Of a stretch of 64,000 bases of DNA, positions 34,751-42,730 are shown piece after piece. Numbering within the stretch: the stretch's first letter is position 1; each line of letters opens with the position of its first letter. Position numbers and translations under genes: made by a program. The notes beneath the pieces were generated by a model. It saw only the letters and a program-made list of their open reading frames with translations. It was not told the DNA's origin and searched no databases. The stretch comes from an uncultured Chloroflexales bacterium (GTDB lineage Bacteria > Chloroflexota > Chloroflexia > Chloroflexales > Chloroflexaceae). The stretch lies in NCBI GenBank assembly GCA_937902315.1, contig CALGUG010000064.1, forward strand, positions 1 to 64,000, read 5' to 3'.

Positions 34751-35098
34751 CTAAATGGGCACAGCCTCGCTGATACGTTTAGACGCTCGACGCATCTCCA
34801 TTTTCACGAGACCTAGGTTCACCATTCGCTGCGTAATCACGACTAAGATCAAATCTTTTGCTTCAAGCATCAAAATCGACCCATCCTGAGCGTCGATGAT
34901 TGAGTCAACGAGGTTACCTACCCCGATCCGTTTGGTCGCTTTGTTGATTTCGCCGAACACAGCAGCGGACATTGCACCTAACACTTCGGCGTCTTCATCA
35001 TCGAGCAGAGTGCTTGCCACGACCAACCCGTCTTTTCCAACGAGGAGGCTTCCAATGACTCCCTCCACCCGGATCAAGTCTTCGACGATCCGTCGCAT
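34751..35098 (-). CDS. Roadblock/LC7 domain protein
   Basis: A 115-residue single-domain protein of the MglB/roadblock family. The start is ATG at 35098 (MRRIVEDLIRVEGVIGSLLV). The sequence pattern VEGVIGSLLVGKDGLVVAST, then GNLVDSIIDAQDGSILMLEA and ILVVITQRMVNLGLVKMEMRR, matches bacterial roadblock domains that bind small Ras-like GTPases (MglA) or act as scaffolds. No MglA-type GTPase gene is in the window. It stands between the 1717-residue scaffold-like protein gene (with an intrinsic terminator between them) and ndk. In gliding bacteria, MglA/MglB set polarity; this is an inference for this organism. Confidence 0.85.
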   Translation of the reverse strand: MRRIVEDLIRVEGVIGSLLVGKDGLVVASTLLDDEDAEVLGAMSAAVFGEINKATKRIGVGNLVDSIIDAQDGSILMLEAKDLILVVITQRMVNLGLVKMEMRRASKRISEAVPI

Positions 35099-35132
35099 AG
35101 CTTGGCCTTTCGTTCTGGCAGTGTAGGGGGTC

Positions 35133-35176
35133 ACAAAAAACCAAGCTAGGGCTATGTGGTTGAAGACTGCCCTAGC
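35133..35176 (-). terminator. Terminator downstream of the 1717-residue gene
   Basis: GCTAGGGC (35145-35152) pairs perfectly with GCCCTAGC (35169-35176). On the minus strand the stem is followed within a few bases by TTGGTTTTTTGTG. It starts 22 bp after the stop of the large gene, so expression of the roadblock gene and ndk is either by read-through or from a separate promoter. Confidence 0.7.
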
Positions 35177-35197
35177 GAGCAGCACCCCCCAGTGCTA

Positions 35198-38100
35198 CTA
35201 TTTTGAGAATGTCCAACTATATGCCTCTACAGCATCGCGGAAGCGATTCTGTTTGGAGTACACATCACCCAACAGGCGATACAACTTCTGCAAGATCTCG
35301 GGATCATCGTTATCCTCGATCAGATCTTGGATATCCTCGCTGATCTGATCAAGCGCTTCACCCGACTTAATCAACACTTTATACTGTTGGATCGCCAAAT
35401 CAAACCGTGCTGTCTGCCCACCAATGCGTGCTACCGATGCGCGCAAGGCTGTGTTGTGTGGCTCAGCCTCAAGCTGCAACAAGTAGCCATCTAAGGTCGC
35501 ATCGCCAGTTGGAATAAAGATCGTTGGCGATTGGCGAGCTTTCCACGTACTCTTACGAGCAGAGCTTGTGGATGAACTTGTCGATGATTGCGCTTGACTA
35601 CTAGCCGTATCGCGGCGAGCGGGCTCGCTCTGTGGCTGTTCACTGCGAACAGGTTCGCTGCGAACAGGCTCACTACGGGTAGGCTCGCTACGCACGGATT
35701 GTTTCTGCTCCGCCTCAACTTGAGACTTATCGAAGCGAACAATACGCTCGTTGATCGGCGGCAGCTCACGTTTCGGCGGTTCGGGCGTAACGGCAGCCGC
35801 AGCAACGTTAGGATCTTGATAGACGCTTGTTGGTTTAGCGGTCTCAGGATCCCAAATCGAATCTAAGCTTTCGAGGTCGGCAGGCACAAAGGCCAGATCC
35901 TCAGGCGAAAGAGGTGGCGGCTCATCTTCGTCGAACTGGCGTCGCTCACTAGGAGTGACCGCTGCCAATTCAGAGCGAGCAGCGTCAGCCACACTGAAAT
36001 CAAAGGTATCGATTTCGTCTTCCGACGGAGCGGCTGCTTCAGCGGGCGCCTGTTCAGGGGGCGCCGCTGCGGCGCTCTCGAGCGAGGCGATCTCTTCCGG
36101 CGATAGCCCCAGGTCCTCCAACGAGAAGGGCGTCATATCCGGCTCGTCGCTCGAAGCTGCTGCAGGCGTCTCGGGCGCTGCACTGCTCTCGCTGCTCTGG
36201 GCAGGCGCGTTGGCGTCTAAGCCCAACGAAGCGATCTCTTCAGGGCTAAGGCCTAGATCTTCCAGCGAGAAAGGTGTGAGATCCGGCTCGTCGCTCGAAG
36301 CCGATGCTGGCGTCTCGCTTGCAGCTGGGGCAGCGCTTTCTGTGCCCATATCGAGCGAGGCGATCTCTTCCGGCGACAGCCCCAGATCCTCTAACGAGAA
36401 GGGTGTCATATCCGGCTCGTCGCTCGAAGCTGCTGCAGGCGTGCTGGAAGTGCTGGCTTCGCTGGGATCTTGCAAGCCCAAAGCGGCGATTTCATCAGCA
36501 CTGAGGCCCAGGTCCTCCAACGAGAAGGGCGTCATATCCGGCTCTTCATCGGAAGTAACCGTCGGCTCGACGTACTCGTCTTCGACTTGGTCTTCAGCGT
36601 AGATATAATCCTCGTCTTCGACTTCCTCATCCAGGTCGATGATCTCATCGCCATCGCGGATCTGAATGCCAGCCCGATGGAGCACAAGACCGATCTCTTC
36701 GATACGCTCGGACTCTTCTTCGGGATTTTCAACTGCACGAATGATATCGTCCAGATCGACATAGCCCCGACGTCGTCCGATCATAATCAGCTCGTCAAGA
36801 ACGGGATCACCTGTATCAACTTGGTAGCTCGCGTCGTCGCTCTCGGCAGGGCTCGAGAAATCATCTTGACCCAAGCTATCAAGCTTCATGGCCGACATCT
36901 CTTCTTCGGTGACACCAAGCTCGTTGCCCGTATCAAATGGGCTGGGAGCGATCTCGTCATCGATTCCAAGATCTTCCAGCGAGAAGGGACGAATCTCATC
37001 GTCGAAGCTGGCCTCGCCGCCTTTATCATCAAAGCTACCCGAGTCGTCACCGAGCAGATCGAAATCATAGACGATATCGTCAGTCGCCTCGCTCTCAGCG
37101 GGAGCCGCGCTAGCCGCTCCAACATCTTCGAGGCCAAACGAAGCGGCCTCTTCGGGCGTCAGACCCAAGTCCTCTAACGAGAAAGGCGTCATATCGGGTT
37201 CGTCGCTGCCCGGCAGCTCGAAGTCGATCTCTGGCTCAGCGCTTGTGCTCGCTGGCTCGGCGGCCGGAGCGCTCGAAGCGGCGCCCTCCTCCAAACCGAG
37301 CGAGGCGATCTCTTCGGGGCTAAGACCCAGATCCTCTAACGAGAAGGGCGTCAGCTCTGGCTCGTCGTCGCTTGCAGATGCCGTCGGAGCCGCTGGCTCT
37401 TCGACAACTGGATCAGTGTCGAAACTGAAGACATCATCAAGAGCATCAACCGATTCGGCTGCGCTAGCGCTCTCTGCGGTTTCATCAGCCAACCCAAACG
37501 AGGCGATCTCGTCAGGGCTGAGGCCAAGATCTTCTAACGAGAAAGGTGTCAGCTCGGGTTCATCGCTTGCAGATGCAGCCGGAGCCGCTGGCTCTTGTTC
37601 GGCTTGCTCTTCGGGCTTACTGCTCTCTGTATCTGCGTAGACTTCAGAGATATCTGAAACCAAGCCGCTCTCTACTGCAGCTGTATCTAAGCCAAAGGCT
37701 GCGATCTCTTCAGGCGTGAGTCCCAGATCGGCAAACGAGAAGGGCGTTAGATCTGGCTCGTCGTCGCTGGAAGAAGCTACCGAAGCAGCGGTCTCTTCTT
37801 GTGCAACCGGAGCCGCTGGCTCTTGGATCTCTTGGCTGGTCGGTTCCTCGATCGTCTCGGGAAGCGTCTCGGGCAGTTCGGCCACGAGAGGAGGCTCCGA
37901 GGCTGCATCTTGCAAGCCTAGAGCGGCAATCTCTTCAGGGCTGAGACCCAGATCTTCTAACGAGAAAGGTGTCAGCTCTGGTTCATCGCTTGCAGGCGCA
38001 TCGTTTTGAGTTGATGCAACAGCTTCGGCCTCGGGCTCCGCTTGGGTATCAACGTTCAACGAAGCGCTTTCTGCCGTCGGGGCAGAAACTTCGTCATCAC

Positions 38101-40351
38101 GCAACGAGACGTCGTCTTGACCAAACAGGGAATGATCAAGCTCGCTGTCATCGACCGGAGGCAAGGGTTCAGGCTCTGTTCGCGGCAGCTCACTATGACG
38201 CTGTCGCAATTTAGCAAAAATCGTCGGGCCCTTCGGCTCCTCATCATCCATATCGAGCTTGAAGTCGGTTGAAGGCTTCGAGCGCGCAGGACGGAAGCTA
38301 TAAGCGCCGCCTTCGCTGCTATCATCATCGTCGTCAGGCAGCTTCGGTGTCGGCAACGAAGTGCCAGCGCTACTGGCGAAGCCTACGTCTTCGGGAACAT
38401 CGTCGAGCGAGAAGGGCTGCAACGACGAAGGCAATGAGCCTAGTTCAAAGTTTGTGTTTTGTCCTGCCGTCGAGATATCCAGATCGTCGAGCGAGAAGGG
38501 CGACAGGTCGTCAGAGAAATCGAAATTGTCAGTTACTTCGCCAGCAGCTTCGCCGCTTGGGGCTGGATCGCCCGGAAGGTCGCTGGCCCAATCGTCAAGC
38601 GAGAAGGGCTGAACATCGTCGAGCGCAGCATCGCTTGTAGAGGTATCCGCTTTGGCATCGCTCGAAGTACCAAGATCGAAAGCAGCGATCTCATCCTCGC
38701 TGAGGCCTAGATCTTCCAACGAGAAGGGCGTCATGTCTGGCTCTTCATCGCTGGTAGCGGCGGCAGAAGGCTGCTCCTCGGTGCTTGGCAGATCAAAGCT
38801 AAACTCATCGCTCAGTTCAGCAGATTGCTGGCTAGCCTGAGCGGGTTCAGCATCGGTGTCGCTTGTGCCACTCAGTGCAGCGATCTCTTCAGGGCTGAGA
38901 CCCAGATCCTCCAACGAGAAAGGAGTCAATTCCGGCTCATCATCTGAGCTGCTTACGCTTGGTGCTGCTGTCTCGGGCTGCTCTACTTCAGAGATTGTCA
39001 GATCGAAATCATCGACAACAGGTTCAGCTGCAGCGCTATCGCTATCGGAGAGCTGACTGCTTTCGATATCCTGCTCTGCACTTTGAGCGGCGTTCAATGC
39101 TGCGATCTCTTCAGGGCTGAGACCCAGATCGGCATAAGAGAACGGTTCAAAGTCATCGATATCGTCGCTAACCGTCTCGCTCGCGGCGGGAACGTCGCTT
39201 GTTGTCTCTTCAGCACCAAAGGGTGTGACGCCCTGATCATCAAACGAGAAGGGATCGACGATCGGAGCAACGTCTTCCACCGAGAAAGGCGACAACGATT
39301 CGTCGCTCTGTACAGCGCTTAACTCATCGTCAGCACTGATTCCATCGAAGGCGAGCAGTTTCGCTAAGAAGTCATCGTCGTCGTCAGCGCTCGCACCAGC
39401 AGGAGAGCTTTCAGCCGGTGTATCGATGCTATCCATCCACGAGCCACCAAAGAAGGAATCATCGCTGGCGGCAGCAGCGATACCAGCACCGGCAGCAGCG
39501 ATGGGCTCTGCAATCGAGGCACGGCTAGCTTCTTCTTCGGCACGGGCCTTTTCCTGAGCGATACGTTCACGCTCTAAGAGCCACTCTTGCTCATTCCACT
39601 CTGGCAGGGTCGGCTGAACACTAGGATAAGGCAGTTGCTCAAACATCTGCTGAGCAAGCACATAGTACGGGTCGACTTCGCCTGCTCGTTTCCAATACTC
39701 TTCGGCTTGCGGGTCACCTGAAGCAGCACGTAGATAGCCCACGAGGAGATTGGGCTTTAGAGCATAGGGGTGGTTACGCAAGATCTCTTCGGATTCAGCT
39801 ATCGCTTCGTCATCTTGACCATCACGCCAGAGCGTTTCGGCCAGGGCGACATGGGCATCAAGGCGCGAGGGATCTTTCGCAATCAGTTTTCTGAATTCTA
39901 AAATTGCTTGGGGGAACATGTAGCCTTTGGCATACATGCGTGCAAGCGCCGATTGACTGACTTGGAGTTGGGCATGCTCGCTCCCCCAGTTCTCTGCATA
40001 GAGACGGAGGACCTCAGCACGCAACTCTTTCATACCAGGGGTGATCTCTAGCGCTTGTTCAAGCGACTGAATCGCTTGGTCAAGCTTTCCCTGGCTCTCG
40101 TAGATAAGACCGATGCCAACATACGCCTCAATGTTCTCTGGGTCGGAGGCTAAAACGTTCTGGAAAGCATTTCGAGCCAGATCGAGCTGACGGCCAGCGC
40201 GGTAGGCCTGACCGAGCATCCGCTGTGCTTCTAAATTATGAGGAAAGTATTGGAGGATGTGCTCTATCGCAGCGATAGCACGCTCAGTATCTCCACTTTC
40301 CAGCAAGCGGCGGGCGTGATCGTAGGCTGCCTGCAGGCTCACTGTTGCCAT
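35198..40351 (-). CDS. Large TPR scaffold-like protein with repeated PFSLEDLGLS motifs and a sigma-1.1-like domain
   Basis: 1717 residues. Residues 1-235 are TPRs (AAYDHARRLLESGDTERAIA and following). From about 260 to 1500 the chain is acidic, Ser/Ala/Glu-rich and probably disordered, and holds 12 full copies of a motif like TPFSLEDLGLSPEEIAALGL and about 6 degenerate ones (SPFSVED, DPFSFDD, QPFSLDD). Near residues 1181-1240 sits a compact unit LDELIMIGRRRGYVDLDDII ... EEIGLVLHRAGIQI that resembles region 1.1 of primary sigma factors. A basic SEPVRSEPVRSE stretch (about 1570) precedes a C-terminal TPR-like part (1620-1717). No signal peptide or membrane helix. I infer a cytoplasmic hub; no function is known to me. 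Confidence 0.8.
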   Translation of the reverse strand: MATVSLQAAYDHARRLLESGDTERAIAAIEHILQYFPHNLEAQRMLGQAYRAGRQLDLARNAFQNVLASDPENIEAYVGIGLIYESQGKLDQAIQSLEQALEITPGMKELRAEVLRLYAENWGSEHAQLQVSQSALARMYAKGYMFPQAILEFRKLIAKDPSRLDAHVALAETLWRDGQDDEAIAESEEILRNHPYALKPNLLVGYLRAASGDPQAEEYWKRAGEVDPYYVLAQQMFEQLPYPSVQPTLPEWNEQEWLLERERIAQEKARAEEEASRASIAEPIAAAGAGIAAAASDDSFFGGSWMDSIDTPAESSPAGASADDDDDFLAKLLAFDGISADDELSAVQSDESLSPFSVEDVAPIVDPFSFDDQGVTPFGAEETTSDVPAASETVSDDIDDFEPFSYADLGLSPEEIAALNAAQSAEQDIESSQLSDSDSAAAEPVVDDFDLTISEVEQPETAAPSVSSSDDEPELTPFSLEDLGLSPEEIAALSGTSDTDAEPAQASQQSAELSDEFSFDLPSTEEQPSAAATSDEEPDMTPFSLEDLGLSEDEIAAFDLGTSSDAKADTSTSDAALDDVQPFSLDDWASDLPGDPAPSGEAAGEVTDNFDFSDDLSPFSLDDLDISTAGQNTNFELGSLPSSLQPFSLDDVPEDVGFASSAGTSLPTPKLPDDDDDSSEGGAYSFRPARSKPSTDFKLDMDDEEPKGPTIFAKLRQRHSELPRTEPEPLPPVDDSELDHSLFGQDDVSLRDDEVSAPTAESASLNVDTQAEPEAEAVASTQNDAPASDEPELTPFSLEDLGLSPEEIAALGLQDAASEPPLVAELPETLPETIEEPTSQEIQEPAAPVAQEETAASVASSSDDEPDLTPFSFADLGLTPEEIAAFGLDTAAVESGLVSDISEVYADTESSKPEEQAEQEPAAPAASASDEPELTPFSLEDLGLSPDEIASFGLADETAESASAAESVDALDDVFSFDTDPVVEEPAAPTASASDDEPELTPFSLEDLGLSPEEIASLGLEEGAASSAPAAEPASTSAEPEIDFELPGSDEPDMTPFSLEDLGLTPEEAASFGLEDVGAASAAPAESEATDDIVYDFDLLGDDSGSFDDKGGEASFDDEIRPFSLEDLGIDDEIAPSPFDTGNELGVTEEEMSAMKLDSLGQDDFSSPAESDDASYQVDTGDPVLDELIMIGRRRGYVDLDDIIRAVENPEEESERIEEIGLVLHRAGIQIRDGDEIIDLDEEVEDEDYIYAEDQVEDEYVEPTVTSDEEPDMTPFSLEDLGLSADEIAALGLQDPSEASTSSTPAAASSDEPDMTPFSLEDLGLSPEEIASLDMGTESAAPAASETPASASSDEPDLTPFSLEDLGLSPEEIASLGLDANAPAQSSESSAAPETPAAASSDEPDMTPFSLEDLGLSPEEIASLESAAAAPPEQAPAEAAAPSEDEIDTFDFSVADAARSELAAVTPSERRQFDEDEPPPLSPEDLAFVPADLESLDSIWDPETAKPTSVYQDPNVAAAAVTPEPPKRELPPINERIVRFDKSQVEAEQKQSVRSEPTRSEPVRSEPVRSEQPQSEPARRDTASSQAQSSTSSSTSSARKSTWKARQSPTIFIPTGDATLDGYLLQLEAEPHNTALRASVARIGGQTARFDLAIQQYKVLIKSGEALDQISEDIQDLIEDNDDPEILQKLYRLLGDVYSKQNRFRDAVEAYSWTFSK
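36117..39300 (-). repeat. Array of 18 PFSLEDLG-type motifs within the large gene
   Basis: Spaced copies of a DNA segment coding DEPDMTPFSLEDLGLSPEE are found near 36127, 36270, 36400, 36523, 37185, 37345, 37545, 37738, 37965, 38725, 38920 and 39140, with weaker ones near 36982, 38410, 38500, 38605, 39255 and 39290. Synonymous positions differ (for example AACGAGAAGGG or AACGAGAAAGG), so most copies are old. Spacers differ in length and sequence, unlike a slippage array. Confidence 0.85.
36630..36812 (-). other. Region resembling sigma70 region 1.1 inside the large gene
   Basis: The translated segment begins DPVLDELIMIGRRRGYVDLD, continues with RAVENPEEESERIEEIGLVL and ends HRAGIQIRDGDEIIDLDEE. 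The spacing GRRRGYVDLDDI, then I-E-E-I and L..AGIQ. is the pattern of region 1.1 of primary sigma factors (GKEQGYLTYAEVN, IEDII, MGIQV). It is followed by acidic residues, as in sigma factors. No other sigma region is present in the protein. Confidence 0.65.
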
Positions 40352-40473
40352 GTGAATCCCTCCCGCTACCCGCGTCCTATAGTGCGCGCACAGTGTAATG
40401 TTTTACGCATGTGCTGCTGTTTGTTGATGTCGAAGGCAGGGCAGCGCCATAATAATGCGTAAAGTCCTCAGCC

Positions 40474-40502
40474 ATTATAGCTTAGGCGTCAAGGGGTTGC
40501 AA
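40474..40502 (-). promoter_or_regulatory. Promoter of the large TPR gene
   Basis: Minus-strand TTGCAA (40497-40502) and TATAAT (40474-40479) with a 17-bp spacer, leaving a leader of about 115 nt before the ATG at 40351. Confidence 0.75.
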
Positions 40503-41072
40503 GTTTAGAACAAGGGAATGATGAGAACGTTTTGCACATATACCTTGTTCAACCAGACGCCTTATTCTTGGCCTAACGTTCCGTAGGGAAGCTAAAAAAA
40601 CGGGTTGTTTCCAATGATGAGCGTACATCCACAAGTCTCGTTCTTCAGCCACGCTAGTATAAGAACTATAAAGGCATAGGGACAAAAGTACTTACAATTC
40701 TAAACCGGTGTACACAAAACGGAAGAGTAGGAACCTGTTCAAACTACTTACGCTCAAGTAGTGATCACGTTATAAAAGACGAAGATACAGTTGTTAACTG
40801 TTCAACTATTGTAACATAGGGCCGAAACAGCATGCAACCGTTTTAAGCGAGCAACTTAGGGATAAATTGCAAATGATTATTACATTTAGCCAACAGTATT
40901 TCTCAATCTATAGATGATTATTTCAAGAATCTAGGCTTTTGGAATAGTAAAAACTATTAGCCATCAGCAAAGCTAACATTGTTGTCATATAGTAAAACAA
41001 GAACATTATTTCTAATATTCAGCCTATTCTTACTATTTTGTTGTGCTATGCTCGCGTTTTAGCTCAGGTACG
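40503..41072. other. AT-rich intergenic stretch
   Basis: About 570 bp with frequent T and A runs between the promoter of the large gene and the GNAT gene. No plausible protein is seen in either strand (a 67-codon frame at 40482-40685 has no binding site). No RNA family recognised. Confidence 0.4.
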
Positions 41073-41111
41073 TACTTGGAAGGGCTGCACAATGCAGCCT
41101 ACATCCAAGTA
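41073..41111. repeat. Nested stem-loop downstream of the GNAT gene
   Basis: TACTTGGA (41073-41080) pairs with TCCAAGTA (41104-41111), and inside it GGCTGCA (41083-41089) pairs with TGCAGCC (41093-41099). It is 48 bp past the GNAT stop on the minus strand. There is no U-tract, and TATGCT-like sequence precedes it on the plus strand, so a small RNA is possible. Confidence 0.5.
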
Positions 41112-41159
41112 GCGAGCAATGTTTCTGCTTTACCAAGATCGCTTGTATAAGCCAGAATC

Positions 41160-41486
41160 TCAAACTTTGACAAGAAATTTGTATTCGGGGTGCCGTTCAA
41201 TATAGCCTCGTAAGAAAGGGCAAAGCGGAACTATCGAAAGATGCTCTTGTTCAGCATCTTCTAAAACGATCTTTGCCATTTGACTGGCTATACCATAGCC
41301 TTCATAGGCAGGCGGCACCTCTGTATGTGTATAGTACCGAACATCCTCACCGTCACGATACTCCATAAACGCAACAGTTCCTTCGATATAGACTTCGTAG
41401 CGCTGTCGTTCGATGTTGTTATAAACGTACAAGATCTCTTCTTCAGGTTCTAGATCTTCTGAATCGGATTGAGTAAGGTCACTCAT
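41160..41486 (-). CDS. GNAT-like N-acetyltransferase (COG2388 type)
   Basis: A 108-residue protein with the short acetyltransferase fold of the YjdJ/COG2388 family: VYNNIERQRYEVYIEGTVAFMEYR, then HTEVPPAYEGYGIASQMAKIVL (acetyl-CoA-binding loop, about 55-75) and IVPLCPFLRGYIERHPEYKFLV. The family is usually about 90-100 residues; here an acidic N-terminal extension of 15 residues is added. ATG at 41486 follows CGGAGGACCTTC, a good ribosome binding site. Substrate unknown. It is divergent from a lipoprotein gene at 41871. Confidence 0.85.
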   Translation of the reverse strand: MSDLTQSDSEDLEPEEEILYVYNNIERQRYEVYIEGTVAFMEYRDGEDVRYYTHTEVPPAYEGYGIASQMAKIVLEDAEQEHLSIVPLCPFLRGYIERHPEYKFLVKV

Positions 41487-41870
41487 GAAGGTCCTCCGGA
41501 GTCAACATTGGAATATGGAAACCATCAACGAAAACCGCTAGCATAGCTTGCACACAAGCGGCACAATGAAGAGAATGCCAAGCGTTATGAGTCATAGGCA
41601 AGCATAGTCTATGTTTCATAGGCGCTTGTAGTGCGCAACGTATGCTGATAAACCATCAGTAAAAAGCTACTGGGAAGGGTTCTGAGGGCATCAGAGGTTA
41701 ACATAGCGGAATACTAATTGATAGAGAATTTACTGCTTCAAATTGTATTCTCTTTCAAACCATCATATTATATGCCACGTTCTAGCAAGATGCTAGCCCT
41801 AAGCAGGGCGAAAGCATTTGCATCTATCTATCTATAAAGTTTGAATGATAGGTTTTTTCAATAGACGAAT
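41487..41870. other. Divergent gap between GNAT and lipoprotein genes
   Basis: 384 bp, AT-rich near the lipoprotein gene. No clear promoter or structural RNA; short direct repeats of CATAGGC / AGCATAG occur around 41590-41625, of no clear meaning. Confidence 0.35.
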
Positions 41871-42662
41871 ATGATACGCTCCTTCTTTGAAGATCATAAG
41901 CGTGCTGACTGGCAAGCACTCGGGATCACGCTCTTGTTAGGCTTGATTCTCTGCGCCTGTAGCCAGCCCAGCCAAACAAGCACACCAACGGCGGCGCCCG
42001 CTCTGGCGGCCAAACCCTTCGAGCAAGCTTTGCGCGAGGCCGATGGCAGCACGGTATCGCTGATCGGCTATTTCTATGAACGAGACGACACAGCTCTATT
42101 TGTCGCTGGGCTCTCGTTTAGTGGGCAGGTTCCTCAGCCGCTTGGAAGCGAGCCCGATCGACAGATCTGGCTGAGCCCCGAACAGAGCCAAGCGCTTTCG
42201 GACAGCATAGAGCCGCAGCAAGGTGTGCGCTATGCCGCCGTCTTGGCGACGGGCCAGCTCGAAGGTTCGGGCGGCTACGGGCCAGATGGACGCTATAGCT
42301 TTCGCTTTAAACAGGTGCGCCTCGATCGGCTCACGGCTCAAAACTTCTCGGTGAGCGCCTTGGCAGGCCAAGGAACTCAGATCGACGGGCAGTTTATTCG
42401 AGTTGCTGGAGCCTTGATCAGCAACAAAGAGAGCGCCCTGCTTAGCGATGAGGTGACGGTGGGAGGCTTTCCTCCGGCCTCGGCGCGCCAGATCAAGCTG
42501 AACCAGCCGATTCAAGAGCGCGCCTTGCTAGAACGACTGAAGGTCAGCCCCAACGGCAAAACGCACTTCGGTAAGGTTGAGATCGAAGGCTTTATGCTCA
42601 ACGGCACGCTCTTCCCACTGGCGATCATTCCGATCGACGTCAGTCAAGCTCCAAGCCCTTAA
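41871..42662 (+). CDS. Putative lipoprotein, unknown function
   Basis: A 263-residue exported protein. The N-terminal hydrophobic helix LGITLLLGLILCACS ends in a lipobox-like L-C-A-C at about residues 26-29, so it is probably lipid-anchored outside the membrane. A Thr/Pro/Ala-rich spacer (SQTSTPTAAPALAAKPF) is followed by a beta-rich domain in which GSTVSLIGYFYERDD, GVRYAAVLATGQLEGSGGYGP and YSFRFKQVRLDRL recur with G-x-Y-F patterns suggesting an OB-fold-like protein. I do not recognise a named family. Its 3' end faces tkt with only 68 bp between. Confidence 0.65.
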   Translation: MIRSFFEDHKRADWQALGITLLLGLILCACSQPSQTSTPTAAPALAAKPFEQALREADGSTVSLIGYFYERDDTALFVAGLSFSGQVPQPLGSEPDRQIWLSPEQSQALSDSIEPQQGVRYAAVLATGQLEGSGGYGPDGRYSFRFKQVRLDRLTAQNFSVSALAGQGTQIDGQFIRVAGALISNKESALLSDEVTVGGFPPASARQIKLNQPIQERALLERLKVSPNGKTHFGKVEIEGFMLNGTLFPLAIIPIDVSQAPSP

Positions 42663-42672
42663 GACACACAAG

Positions 42673-42706
42673 AGAAGGAGGGAGAACAAAGCTCCTCCCT
42701 CCTTCT
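42673..42706. terminator. Bidirectional hairpin between lipoprotein and tkt genes
   Basis: A perfect 12-bp stem AGAAGGAGGGAG (42673-42684) with its complement at 42695-42706, loop of 10 nt. It lies 10 bp after one stop and 24 bp after the other, and so may serve both genes. U-tracts are weak. This is the only convergent gap in the window without the repeat family. Confidence 0.65.
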
Positions 42707-42730
42707 GTGAGCATCGATTGTTTAGAGAGC

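Noticed and set aside
35588..39322. Several plus-strand Ser/Gly/Arg-rich frames opposite the large gene
   Set aside because: They are reverse-frame reflections of the acidic Asp/Glu/Ser-rich repeats and recur with the same period; no start signals.
35198..40351. The large protein as an actual sigma factor
   Set aside because: Only a region 1.1-like segment is seen; sigma2, sigma3 and sigma4 are missing.
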